From Acidobacteriota bacterium (GTDB lineage: Bacteria > Acidobacteriota > Terriglobia > Bryobacterales > Bryobacteraceae), in the NCBI GenBank assembly GCA_016213725.1, contig JACQZS010000262.1, positions 1 to 36,748 on the forward strand: DNA of 36,748 nucleotides, in the 5' to 3' direction. The notes beneath the pieces were generated by a model. It worked only from the letters and a program-made list of their open reading frames with translations, ran no database searches and was not told the DNA's origin. Shown here one piece after another: positions 16,357 through 24,240 of the stretch (within the stretch, counting starts at the first letter, position 1; each line of letters starts with the position of its first letter). Position numbers and translations under genes: made by a program.

Positions 16357-17027
16357 GGGATGAAGCGGTAGCCCACGCCGTGAATGGTGAGGAAGTGGCG
16401 GGGGGCGTTGGGCTCGGGCTCGAGTTTCTGGCGGAGGCGGACGACGTGGGCGTCGACGGTGCGCGTGTTGGGGAAGGATTCGTAGCCCCAGACGGAGTTC
16501 AGCAGCATGTCGCGGGTGAGGGCCCGGTCCGGGTTCTGGAGAAAGAAAGTGAGGAGATTGAATTCGGCGCGGGTGAACTTGATGTCCTCGCCGCGGCGCA
16601 GAACGCGGCGGCGCTCGAGATCGACCTCGATGTCGGAGAAGGCCAGAACGCGAGTGGAGTCCGGCGCGGCGCGGCGGAGGACGGCGCGGATGCGGGCCAT
16701 GAGTTCGCGGGTGCCGAAGGGCTTGACGATGTAGTCGTCCGCGCCCATTTCGAGCAGCAGCACTTTGTCGATCTCGTCGCCGAGGGCGCTAAGAACAATG
16801 ATGGGGGTCTTCCGGCCGGAGGCGCGAAGCTGCTTGCAGACTTCGGTGCCGCTCATGCCGGGCATGCGCAGATCGGCCAGGACCAGGTCCGGCCGTGAGC
16901 GCAGAGCTTCCTCGAAACCCTGTTTGCCGTCGGAGGCGAGGGTCGGTTTGAATCCTTCGTTCTCCAGCAGGATGCCGATGGTATCCCGCAAGTTCTCGTC
17001 GTCATCGATCACCAGAATGTGCTGCAT
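16353..17027 (-). CDS. OmpR-family response regulator
   Basis: A 224-residue DNA-binding regulator, first gene of the minus-strand redox cluster. The receiver has IDDDEN, Asp52 (LADLRMPGMSG), Ser79 in place of the usual Thr, and Lys100 (VKPF). The winged-helix output domain at about 125-224 contains FTRAEFNLLTFFL and the closing HGVGYRF. It is divergent from the CxxCH/TIGR03118 protein gene with a 160-nt spacer and could control both directions. The histidine kinase at 12281-13966 in the same cluster is the obvious partner. Confidence 0.93.
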   Translation of the reverse strand: MQHILVIDDDENLRDTIGILLENEGFKPTLASDGKQGFEEALRSRPDLVLADLRMPGMSGTEVCKQLRASGRKTPIIVLSALGDEIDKVLLLEMGADDYIVKPFGTRELMARIRAVLRRAAPDSTRVLAFSDIEVDLERRRVLRRGEDIKFTRAEFNLLTFFLQNPDRALTRDMLLNSVWGYESFPNTRTVDAHVVRLRQKLEPEPNAPRHFLTIHGVGYRFIP

Positions 17028-17136
17028 ACTGCGCCTACAGGTAATACAGATGATTGTAAGTGCTTGCTGGAGGCAGAGTTCTGCGGCAAGGCTCCTTTCA
17101 CATTCTTTTTACAGAGGCGGAACACTCGCATCGGAA

Positions 17137-17181
17137 CCAGTGGTTAGCATCGGGAGGTACCGCATTCAACCACTGGGAGGT
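17137..17181 (+). promoter_or_regulatory. Inverted repeat adjoining the Shine-Dalgarno of the CxxCH protein gene
   Basis: CCAGTGGTT (17137-17145) and AACCACTGG (17168-17176) form a perfect 9-bp inverted repeat with a 22-nt loop. The right arm overlaps the first two bases of the Shine-Dalgarno GGGAGG (17175-17180). A second copy of GGGAGGT lies in the loop (17152-17158). It could be an RNA hairpin limiting ribosome access or an operator for the divergent regulator. No function is proven. Confidence 0.45.
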
Positions 17182-17187
17182 TCGCAA

Positions 17188-18810
17188 ATGAAATTGAGAT
17201 TGGCCGGCGGCGCAGCGTTGATGTTGTTGGCTGCCGGATTCACTTATGGGCGGAGCACGGGACCGGGGGGCCGCTTCACGGGTGCGCCGGGAGACAATCA
17301 ACTGGCCTGCACGCAGTGCCATACGACCAATGCTCTGAATTCGGGACCGGGGTCGGTGAAAATCGTGTTTCCGGGCGGGACGAAGTACCAGCCCGGCGCG
17401 ACGTACCGGATGAAAGTGGAGATTCGGGATCCGAACCAGCAGCGCTGGGGTTTCCAGTTCACGGCGCGGCTGGTGTCCAACCCGGCGGTGGCGAATGCCG
17501 GCGATCTGAAGACGATCAATGACGACACGCGCATCATCTGCCAGGACGCTACGAACAAGCCGTGCAGCGACGCGAACCAGATCCAGTTCATCATGCACAC
17601 CCAGCCGGGGACCAAGGCCGGCACAACGGGCGGCAATGACTGGGAGTTCGACTGGACGGCGCCGGCTGCGGGCTCCGGCGCAGTGACGTTCTACGTGGCG
17701 GGCAACGCGGCCAACGGGAACGGCAACAACCAGGGAGATTACATTTACACATCCAACCTCTCGGTGGAGGAAGCGCCGAGCAAGCCTGCCCTGGCGGTGC
17801 CGCCGACGGCGTACGCGGTCCGGCAGATGGTATCGGACCTGCCGGGATACGCCGAGCGCGTGGACCCGAACCTGAAGAATCCATGGGGCATCTCGATGGG
17901 GCCGACGACTGCCTTCTGGGTGTCGAATGCCGGCACTGGGACGAGCACGCTTTACAACACGAACGGCGAACTCTTCCCGGCGGCCAGCCCGCTGGTGGTG
18001 AAGATTCCGTCCGGCAGCGGGGGAAGCGGCAAATCCAAGCCGACGGGCCAGGTTTGGAATGGGACGCCGGGCTTTGAGCTGGCCGCGGGCCAGCCTGCAT
18101 CCTTCATCTTCGCCACCGAAGACGGAACGATCGCAGCCTGGAACCGGAACGTGGACGCTGTGAACGCCATCATCGTCGTGGACGACCCGGGCGCTTCGTT
18201 CAAGGGTCTGGCGATGGGCGTGAGCGCGATTGGGCCGACGCTGTACGCGGCGAACTTCAAGGCCGGGACGGTGGACGTTTTCGACTACTCGTTCAAGGTT
18301 CTGCAGACGGCGGGCGGGTTCAAGGATCCCAACCTGCCGGCGGGCTTCGCGCCTTTCAACGTGCAGCGCTTCGGCGGCAGTCTCTACGTGACTTACGCCA
18401 AACAGGATGCCGACAAGATGGATGACGTGGCCGGCGACGGCAACGGCTTCATCAACGTCTTTGACCTCGAAGGCAACCTGCAGCGCAGGTTGGCGTCAGG
18501 CGGCGCGCTGAACTCCCCGTGGGGCATGGCCATTGCGCCAGCGTTCTTCGGCGACTTCAGCAGCACGCTCCTGGTGGCGAATTTCGGGGACGGCCGGATC
18601 AACGCATTCGACCTTTCAACGGGCAAGCAGGTTGGCGTGCTGCGCTACAAAGACGGCTCGCCGATCGGGTTGGAAGGACTTTGGGGCATCACGTTCGGCA
18701 ACAGCGGAAACGGCGGAAACGCCAACACGCTTTACTGGACTGCCGGCATCTCCGGCGGCGGCGCCAAGGAAGAGCACGGCATGTTCGGCAGCATCTCAGT
18801 TGGACAATAA
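17188..18810 (+). CDS. Secreted CxxCH (choice-of-anchor V-like) / TIGR03118 family protein
   Basis: A 540-residue exported protein with a signal peptide (about 1-21). The N-terminal module (about 22-195) carries a c-haem-type motif CTQCH (41-45), then a reeler-like beta-sandwich (GATYRMKVEIRDP, WGFQF, WTAPAAGSG). This matches what is called the choice-of-anchor V domain. The C-terminal module (about 205-540) is a TIGR03118-type beta-propeller with repeats such as LKNPWGISMGPT, SPWGMAIAP and EGLWGITFGN. The ATG at 17188 has GGGAGG 7 nt upstream. It is divergent from the OmpR-type regulator and ends at a strong terminator. Fusion to a putative haem module suggests surface redox chemistry, but the enzymatic role is unknown. 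Confidence 0.85.
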   Translation: MKLRLAGGAALMLLAAGFTYGRSTGPGGRFTGAPGDNQLACTQCHTTNALNSGPGSVKIVFPGGTKYQPGATYRMKVEIRDPNQQRWGFQFTARLVSNPAVANAGDLKTINDDTRIICQDATNKPCSDANQIQFIMHTQPGTKAGTTGGNDWEFDWTAPAAGSGAVTFYVAGNAANGNGNNQGDYIYTSNLSVEEAPSKPALAVPPTAYAVRQMVSDLPGYAERVDPNLKNPWGISMGPTTAFWVSNAGTGTSTLYNTNGELFPAASPLVVKIPSGSGGSGKSKPTGQVWNGTPGFELAAGQPASFIFATEDGTIAAWNRNVDAVNAIIVVDDPGASFKGLAMGVSAIGPTLYAANFKAGTVDVFDYSFKVLQTAGGFKDPNLPAGFAPFNVQRFGGSLYVTYAKQDADKMDDVAGDGNGFINVFDLEGNLQRRLASGGALNSPWGMAIAPAFFGDFSSTLLVANFGDGRINAFDLSTGKQVGVLRYKDGSPIGLEGLWGITFGNSGNGGNANTLYWTAGISGGGAKEEHGMFGSISVGQ

Positions 18811-18829
18811 AGTCCGCTGAGGGTGGGAG

Positions 18830-18864
18830 AAAGGGGGCCGGCTCCTCACCGGCCCCCTTTTCCG
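18830..18864. terminator. Strong terminator between convergent genes
   Basis: A 12-bp perfect stem (18830-18841 with 18849-18860), AAAGGGGGCCGG against CCGGCCCCCTTT with a 7-nt loop, is followed by TTCC in the plus direction. It separates the CxxCH protein gene from the convergent DUF4136 gene and may work in both directions. Confidence 0.85.
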
Positions 18865-18868
18865 TTTG

Positions 18869-19399
18869 TTACTTCGAAGGGTAGTGTTTGAACATCTTTT
18901 CGGCCGCGCTCTTGATCTTGTCGTAGGCGGGCTTGTCTCGTTTCAGGGTGGAAGTTGCCATGGCGAAAAAAGCGGATTTCTTGGCTTTCACGTCGATGAC
19001 ATTGACGACCATGGTGCCTTCCTCGTTGTAACGGGCGGTAGTGGAGATGGGGCCGCCCACGGCGTATGTCGCGTCCGGCGGTCCGATGAAGGTGAGGGCC
19101 TCCAGGTGGGGGCTGGAGTAGCGGGCGAGGTAGACGTTGATCTCGAGGTCGCCCCCGGAAGGCACCTGCTTCAAGCCCTTGGCGGTGAGTTGCGGGGCGA
19201 TGGCGTCCCTGACGACAGGCGCGATTCGGGGATTGTCCTCGACTACGCCGGAGGACTCCATGGTCTTGATGGGCAGAAAGCTGAACGTCTTGTAGCTGGG
19301 GTAATCCGCCGACTTGCTGGTCTGCACCGATTTCAGTTTCTGGGCGGAGACCGGGGCGGCGGCCAGACCGGTGAGGAGGAGGAATGCCAAAGCGCGCAT
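18869..19399 (-). CDS. DUF4136-type exported protein
   Basis: A 176-residue protein with a signal peptide (MRALAFLLLTGLAAAPVSA, cleaved before QK). No lipobox cysteine is present, unlike many DUF4136 lipoproteins. The family pattern is clear: an N-terminal YPSYKTFSFLP strand, a central helix IAPQLTAKGLKQVPSGGDL followed by EINVYLA, and a C-terminal VVNVIDVKAKKSAFFA segment. This family is periplasmic and of unknown function. The gene lies alone between the terminator at 18830 and the downstream end of the oxidoreductase gene, which is on the same strand. Confidence 0.85.
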   Translation of the reverse strand: MRALAFLLLTGLAAAPVSAQKLKSVQTSKSADYPSYKTFSFLPIKTMESSGVVEDNPRIAPVVRDAIAPQLTAKGLKQVPSGGDLEINVYLARYSSPHLEALTFIGPPDATYAVGGPISTTARYNEEGTMVVNVIDVKAKKSAFFAMATSTLKRDKPAYDKIKSAAEKMFKHYPSK

Positions 19400-19418
19400 T
19401 CCTCCATTATCAAACGGG

Positions 19419-20729
19419 TCAGACGAACTTGTAAGTGCCGGGCTCCGGCAGCGCGGGCGGGGCCATGGAGAGTTTGTAGTCGAAGGCTTTAGGCATGAGG
19501 TCCTGCTGGGAGTTCATGATCATGTCCCAGGTGATGGCTTGCCCTGAGTAGGCGGATTCGCGCCCCATGATGCAGGTCATGGTGGCCTCGGCCACCCGCA
19601 TACCCTGATTCTCGTAAGGGCCGGTGCCGCGGATGGAGTTCACGAGCTGGATGTGCTCCTGCACGTAGGGGTTGATGCCCTTGCCGGAGGCGAGATCGAG
19701 GCCGTTGGATACGCCCTTGGTGCCGACGATGAGGTCGGAAACGTCGTTGGTGCAGCCCCTCGGATACTGGCGGCAGTGGGAGGAGTAGCGGAGGCCGCCG
19801 GGGAACTCGAAATCGGAGGCCATATGGTCGTAGATGTTGCCGTAGAGTTCCTTGCCCTTGCGCCAGGAGATCCCGCCGGAGGCGACGACCTTGACAGGGT
19901 GTGTGCCCATCACCCAGTTGATGAAATCGATGTTGTGGTAATGCTGCTCGACGATCTGATCGCCGCAGATCCAGACGAAGCTATACCAGTTGCGGTGCTG
20001 CCACTCCATGTCAGCCCAGTTGGCGTCGCGGCCCTGGGCGTGGAAAACCGGGCCGGAGAGGTAGTGCGAATACAGCGAGCGGATGTCGCCGATGGAGCCG
20101 GCCTTGATCTTGTCCACGGTTTCGATGTATTCGCGCTGGGCATGGCGTTGGGCGCCGCTGACAACGGTGAGCTTCTTCTGCTCGGCGAGTTTGGCGGCGG
20201 CCATGAAGCGGCGGCAGCCGACGGGATCGGTGGCGACGGGCTTTTCGGTGAAGACATGCTTGCCGGCTTTCACCGCGGCCTCGAAGTGCATGGGGCGGTA
20301 GCCGGGCGGGGTGCAAAGCATGACGATATCGACGCCGGAGTTTACCACCTTCTCGAAGGCGTTGAAGCCGACGAAGTGGTTTTCCGGCGCCACCTGGACG
20401 CGGGCCGGGATCTCCTTCATGAGATCCTCCATGGTCCAGGTTTTGGGCTGGCCATTGCGGGTGACGGTGGTGCCGTCGTAGCGCTTTAGCCCGGTGCCTT
20501 CGCGCAGACGCTTCAGCGAGCCTTCGAGCTTGTCTTCAAAGACGTCGGCCATGGCGACCAGCTCCACGTTTTCTGTGCCGGTGAGCATGTCGGTGACGGC
20601 CTGTGTGCCGCGGCCGCCGCAGCCGATGATTCCGGCGCGCAGTTTGCCGTCGGAGGCGGCGCGGGCCAACGGCATGGCGAATGCGGCGGATGCTGCGAGC
20701 ATCGAGCGGCGCGAAGGTTGATCAAGCAT
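19419..20729 (-). CDS. Gfo/Idh/MocA family oxidoreductase with Tat signal (second copy)
   Basis: A 436-residue NAD(P)-dependent dehydrogenase-like enzyme, probably periplasmic. The twin-arginine signal SRRSMLAASAAFAMPLARA is at about 6-24. The nucleotide-binding GIIGCGGRGT follows at about 33-42. The canonical EKP is present in VFTEKPVATD, unlike the QKP of the copy at 2553. The ATG at 20729 has AAGGAG about 9 nt upstream; the much longer open frame beyond it runs antisense to the GH43 gene and is spurious. It is divergent from the GH43-like glycosidase (72-nt spacer), so oxidation or epimerisation of a released sugar is a reasonable inference. Confidence 0.92.
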   Translation of the reverse strand: MLDQPSRRSMLAASAAFAMPLARAASDGKLRAGIIGCGGRGTQAVTDMLTGTENVELVAMADVFEDKLEGSLKRLREGTGLKRYDGTTVTRNGQPKTWTMEDLMKEIPARVQVAPENHFVGFNAFEKVVNSGVDIVMLCTPPGYRPMHFEAAVKAGKHVFTEKPVATDPVGCRRFMAAAKLAEQKKLTVVSGAQRHAQREYIETVDKIKAGSIGDIRSLYSHYLSGPVFHAQGRDANWADMEWQHRNWYSFVWICGDQIVEQHYHNIDFINWVMGTHPVKVVASGGISWRKGKELYGNIYDHMASDFEFPGGLRYSSHCRQYPRGCTNDVSDLIVGTKGVSNGLDLASGKGINPYVQEHIQLVNSIRGTGPYENQGMRVAEATMTCIMGRESAYSGQAITWDMIMNSQQDLMPKAFDYKLSMAPPALPEPGTYKFV

Positions 20730-20801
20730 GAGATTCTGCTCCTTGGAACAGACGATATCGAGAACCGCGCAGCAGAGCAAGCCGAGATAGAGTAAAGACG
20801 C

Positions 20802-21851
20802 ATGAGATTCGCGATCTTCTTCCTGTTCCTGGACCTGGTTCTGGCTGGAAACCTCCGCATGGAGTTCGCGCCGGGCGAGGTGTGGCCGGATACGGAAGGG
20901 CGGCCGATTCAGGCGCACAGTGCCGGAATTCTGAAGCACAAGGGCACCTGGTATTGGTATGGCGAGGACAAGACGCTGGGCAACTTCAACCGCACCGGCA
21001 TCTCGGTCTATTCGTCGAAAGACCTCTACAACTGGAAGCGCGAAGCGGTGGCGCTGAAGAAGGAAGACGTGCCGGAGCTGTTCCAGGACAAGGGCGTGTG
21101 TGAGCGGGCGAAGGTGCTTTACAACCGGCGCACGAAGAAGTTCGTGATGTGGATGCACCTGGATGCACGGAACTATGCGGAGGCTTCGGCGGGCGTCGCG
21201 GTGTCGGACACGCCCACGGGGCCGTTCCGCTTCGTGGGCCACAGAAGGCCCGTGCAGTACGACTTCGGGTATCCGGAGATAGACCGCACCGACCAGCGGA
21301 CGAAGGGCGGGACGTTCCGCGACATGAACCTGTTTCTCGACGACGACGGGCGGGCCTATGTCTTTTACGCGTCGGAGGACAACTGGACGATGTACGTGGT
21401 GCGGCTGAACGCCGAATTCACCGGGCCGGAGGAGCCGGCGGTGCTGGGCAAGACCTGGGCGCGCATCCTGGTGCGGCAGATGCGGGAAGCTCCGGCGCCG
21501 TTCAAGCATGCCGGCCGCTATTACCTGATCACCAGCGGCTGCACGGGTTGGAATCCGAACCGCGCCGGCTATGCGGTGGCTGGTAGTATCTTGGGGCCTT
21601 GGGAGGACAAAGGCGATCCGAGCGTGGGACCGGAGGCGGGGACGACCTTCCGCTCACAGAGCACGTTTGTGCTGGCGGCGCCGGGCAAGAGGAAGGGCTC
21701 ATTCATCTTTCTGGCGGACCGCTGGAATCCGAAGCAGCTCGCCGATTCGCGCTACGTGTGGCTGCCGTTCTACATCGGCAAAGACGGGCGCGTGGAATTG
21801 AAGTGGCGAGACCGCTGGGACCTAAGCGTGTTCGGCAAAAAGCTGAAGTGA
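20802..21851 (+). CDS. GH43-like glycoside hydrolase (subfamily 34 type), secreted
   Basis: A 349-residue glycosidase with a five-bladed beta-propeller fold and a signal peptide (MRFAIFFLFLDLVLAG). Family landmarks: IQAHSAGILKHKGTWYWYGE (36-55) at the substrate pocket, CERAKVLYN with Glu102 (100-108), RDMNLFLDDDG, TSGCTGWNPN and RSQSTFV. The RSQSTFV glutamine occupies a place where some GH43 galactanases have Gln instead of a normal base, so exo-beta-1,3-galactanase-like activity is a candidate. The start has GATAGAGT 8 nt upstream, suggesting a very short leader. It is divergent from the Gfo/Idh/MocA gene. It converges on ilvE, ending head-to-tail with no spacer. Confidence 0.85.
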   Translation: MRFAIFFLFLDLVLAGNLRMEFAPGEVWPDTEGRPIQAHSAGILKHKGTWYWYGEDKTLGNFNRTGISVYSSKDLYNWKREAVALKKEDVPELFQDKGVCERAKVLYNRRTKKFVMWMHLDARNYAEASAGVAVSDTPTGPFRFVGHRRPVQYDFGYPEIDRTDQRTKGGTFRDMNLFLDDDGRAYVFYASEDNWTMYVVRLNAEFTGPEEPAVLGKTWARILVRQMREAPAPFKHAGRYYLITSGCTGWNPNRAGYAVAGSILGPWEDKGDPSVGPEAGTTFRSQSTFVLAAPGKRKGSFIFLADRWNPKQLADSRYVWLPFYIGKDGRVELKWRDRWDLSVFGKKLK

Positions 21852-22793
21852 TCAGCCTGCGGCGACGGGCTGATAGGCGCCGTGCAGCCAGGCGTGATAG
21901 TCGGCGATGCGGCCGCGGGTGGCCTGGAAGTAGAGTTCGCGCAGGTGGCCGGTGATGAAGCCGATGTTGCCGCAGCCGACGGCGTGGCCGTCCACTTTAA
22001 TGATGGGCGCCACTTCCATGGCCGTGCCGGTAAAGAAGACTTCGTCGCAGGTGTAGAGTTCGCTGCGGTCGATGGAGCGCTCGACGACTTCGAGATGGAG
22101 TTCGCGGCGGGCGAGTTCCATGACGCAGGCGCGGGTGAGGCCTTCCAGGATGTTGTCCGAAGGCGGCGGCGTGATCAGCTTCCCATTGCGCACCATGAAG
22201 ATATTGCAGGTGGCGCCTTCGGCCACGTGGCCGTCCTCGTTGAGCAGAATGGCCTCGTCGTAGCCGTGGCGGTGGGCTTCATTGGTGGCCAGAACGCTGT
22301 TGACGTAAGCTCCGCAGATCTTGCCGCGGGCGGGCAGGGCGTGGTCTTCCAGGCGGCGCCAGGTGACGACGCCGGCATGTAGGCCCTTGGTGCTGTCCAT
22401 GTAGACGCCGAAGGGCACGGCTACGATAGTGAAGTCGAACTTGCCGTCGGGGCGCACGCCGATGCGGGGCGTGGAGGTGTAGGCCAGCGGGCGGATGTAG
22501 ACGTCGGTCTGGAAGTTGTTGCGGCGGATGAGTTCGAGCGTGATCTCGGTGAGTTCCTCGGCGCTCTTGGGCGGATCGATGTCCAGCATGCGGCTGTTGA
22601 GCTTGAAGCGGCGGTAGTGGTCTTCGCAGCGGACGAGGAAGAGTTCCTCCTGGTCCTTCACCCAATAGCCGCGGATGCCCTCAAAGACGCCCGTGCCGTA
22701 GTGCAGGGCGTGGGTGAGGATGTTCACCTGGGCCTCCCGCAAAGGAACGATCTGGTGGTTGAAGTAGACCAGGGTATTCATCATGTCAGACAT
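21852..22793 (-). CDS. ilvE: Branched-chain amino acid aminotransferase
   Basis: A PLP enzyme of fold type IV, 313 residues, interconverting Val/Leu/Ile and their 2-oxoacids with 2-oxoglutarate/glutamate. Visible motifs are HALHYGTGVFEGIR (28-41), Arg61, the PLP lysine Lys158 in ARGKICGAYVNSVLA, EGATCNIF with Glu192 and the phosphate-loop region FFTGTAMEV. The ATG at 22793 overlaps the end of the oxidoreductase gene by 8 nt. It is the last gene of the operon that encodes a 2-oxoacid:ferredoxin oxidoreductase and a CoA-transferase, so it most likely supplies (or uses) branched-chain 2-oxoacids for that enzyme. Confidence 0.93.
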   Translation of the reverse strand: MSDMMNTLVYFNHQIVPLREAQVNILTHALHYGTGVFEGIRGYWVKDQEELFLVRCEDHYRRFKLNSRMLDIDPPKSAEELTEITLELIRRNNFQTDVYIRPLAYTSTPRIGVRPDGKFDFTIVAVPFGVYMDSTKGLHAGVVTWRRLEDHALPARGKICGAYVNSVLATNEAHRHGYDEAILLNEDGHVAEGATCNIFMVRNGKLITPPPSDNILEGLTRACVMELARRELHLEVVERSIDRSELYTCDEVFFTGTAMEVAPIIKVDGHAVGCGNIGFITGHLRELYFQATRGRIADYHAWLHGAYQPVAAG

Positions 22794-24240
22794 GGCAGGC
22801 GGCTTCCTTTCCGAGACTGGCGGCCATGGCTTGCTTGCCGCGGCTGAGGGCCTTGCGGTCGATTTCAAGCCACTTCTCGCCCTTGACGACGCGGGCCATG
22901 GCACGGTCCACGGTCTCGTCGGGCAACAGGCCCGTGACCTCCAGCAGGGCGCCGAGCACCACCACGTTGCCGGCCTTGGCGGTGCCCACTTCATCGGCGA
23001 GTTCGAAGAAGGGCAGGGCGTGCATGGTGAGATCCTCGCGCCGGAACTCCGCGGGGATCGAGTCGCCGTTATAGAGCACCAGGCTGCCGGGCTCGGCGAG
23101 CGACACGAACTTCTGTAGCGACGGCTCGTTGAGGGCGATGAGGATGTTGGAACGGGTGACGACGGGCGAGTCCACCGGCCTGTTGTTGAGGCGCACGTGG
23201 CAGTTGCTGGTGCCGGAACGCATTTCTGGGCCGTAGCTGGGCAGCCAGGAGACGGCGAGGCCGTCGTCCATGCCGGCCTCCGCCAGAAGTTGTCCGAGCA
23301 GGAGCACGCCCTGTCCGCCGAAGCCGGCGATCTTGATGCGGTAATCCACCTCGCGGGGATTGGGCGGGGCGGCGTCGGCCGGCGCGGGTTCCTTCGGCAG
23401 TTTGAGGATGGCGGGCAGTTCGCTCAGCGCAGGCTCGGGTGCGGGGGCCGGGTGAGGTTCCGCGTCCGCCGTGCGGTCGCGCTTGTTGCCCAGCGGGTAG
23501 ATGTCGGCCATCACTTCGCGGACAAAGCGCTGCGCTTCGACGGGGTCCTGCTTCCAGATAGTGGGGCAGGGCGAGAGGACTTCCACCAGCGAGAAGCCCA
23601 GGCCCTTCACCTGAGATTCGACCGCTTTGCGGATGGCCTTCTTGGCGGCGAGAATCTGCTTGGTATTGCCCAGCGCCACGCGTTCGACGAAGACCGGGGC
23701 ATCGAGCGAACTCATGACCTCGGAGATGTGCAGCGGGTAGCCGTCCTTGATCTTGTCGCGGCCAAAGGGAGTGGTGGTGGTCTTCTTGCCGAGCAGGGTG
23801 GTGGGGGCCATCTGGCCGCCCGTCATGCCGTAGATGGCGTTGTTGGCAAAGATGCAGGTGATGAGTTCGCCGCGGTTGGCGGCGTGCAGGATCTCCGCGC
23901 TGCCGATGGCGGCGAGGTCGCCGTCGCCCTGGTAGCTGATGACGATGGAGTCTGGCCGCGCGCGCTTCAGGCCCGTGGCCACGGCCGGCGCGCGGCCGTG
24001 GGCTACCTGAACGTTGCCGGTGTCGAAGTAGTAGTACAGGAAGACCGAGCAGCCGACGGGGGAGACCATGATGACGCGGTCGCGAATGCCGAGTTCGTCG
24101 ATGGTCTCGGCCAGGAGCTTCATGGTGATGCCGTGGCCGCAGCCGGGGCAGTAGTGCGTCTGATGGGTCAGCTCGCCTTTGCGCTCATAGGAGTCGTAGA
24201 GGCACTCCGCCTTCTGGTGAGTGACTTTCAATTCAGGCAT
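22786..24240 (-). CDS. 2-oxoacid:ferredoxin oxidoreductase, fused beta (TPP) and gamma subunits
   Basis: A 484-residue cytoplasmic subunit that oxidatively decarboxylates a 2-oxoacid to acyl-CoA with reduction of ferredoxin. The beta part (about 1-255) has the CPGCGHG motif (31-37) and TPP/Mg-binding GDGDLAAIG (105-113) with [11 protein letters not shown] (133-143). A Pro/Ala/Glu-rich linker (about 258-297) joins it to a gamma part (about 298-484) that starts with the GFGGQGV motif (306-312), then [13 protein letters not shown]. In most archaea and bacteria these are separate genes, so this is a fusion. It overlaps the alpha-subunit gene by 8 nt. The neighbouring ilvE points to branched-chain 2-oxoacids (VOR-type), but 2-oxoglutarate is not excluded. 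Confidence 0.92.
   Translation of the reverse strand: MPELKVTHQKAECLYDSYERKGELTHQTHYCPGCGHGITMKLLAETIDELGIRDRVIMVSPVGCSVFLYYYFDTGNVQVAHGRAPAVATGLKRARPDSIVISYQGDGDLAAIGSAEILHAANRGELITCIFANNAIYGMTGGQMAPTTLLGKKTTTTPFGRDKIKDGYPLHISEVMSSLDAPVFVERVALGNTKQILAAKKAIRKAVESQVKGLGFSLVEVLSPCPTIWKQDPVEAQRFVREVMADIYPLGNKRDRTADAEPHPAPAPEPALSELPAILKLPKEPAPADAAPPNPREVDYRIKIAGFGGQGVLLLGQLLAEAGMDDGLAVSWLPSYGPEMRSGTSNCHVRLNNRPVDSPVVTRSNILIALNEPSLQKFVSLAEPGSLVLYNGDSIPAEFRREDLTMHALPFFELADEVGTAKAGNVVVLGALLEVTGLLPDETVDRAMARVVKGEKWLEIDRKALSRGKQAMAASLGKEAACHV

Noticed and set aside
18811-18868. Possible small RNA from the hairpin region
   Set aside because: The 12-bp stem with a T run is explained as a terminator between convergent genes; no promoter was seen.
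20730-21509. Upstream extension of the second Gfo/Idh/MocA gene
   Set aside because: It runs antisense to the GH43-like gene and would bury the Tat signal; ATG 20729 has a good ribosome-binding site.
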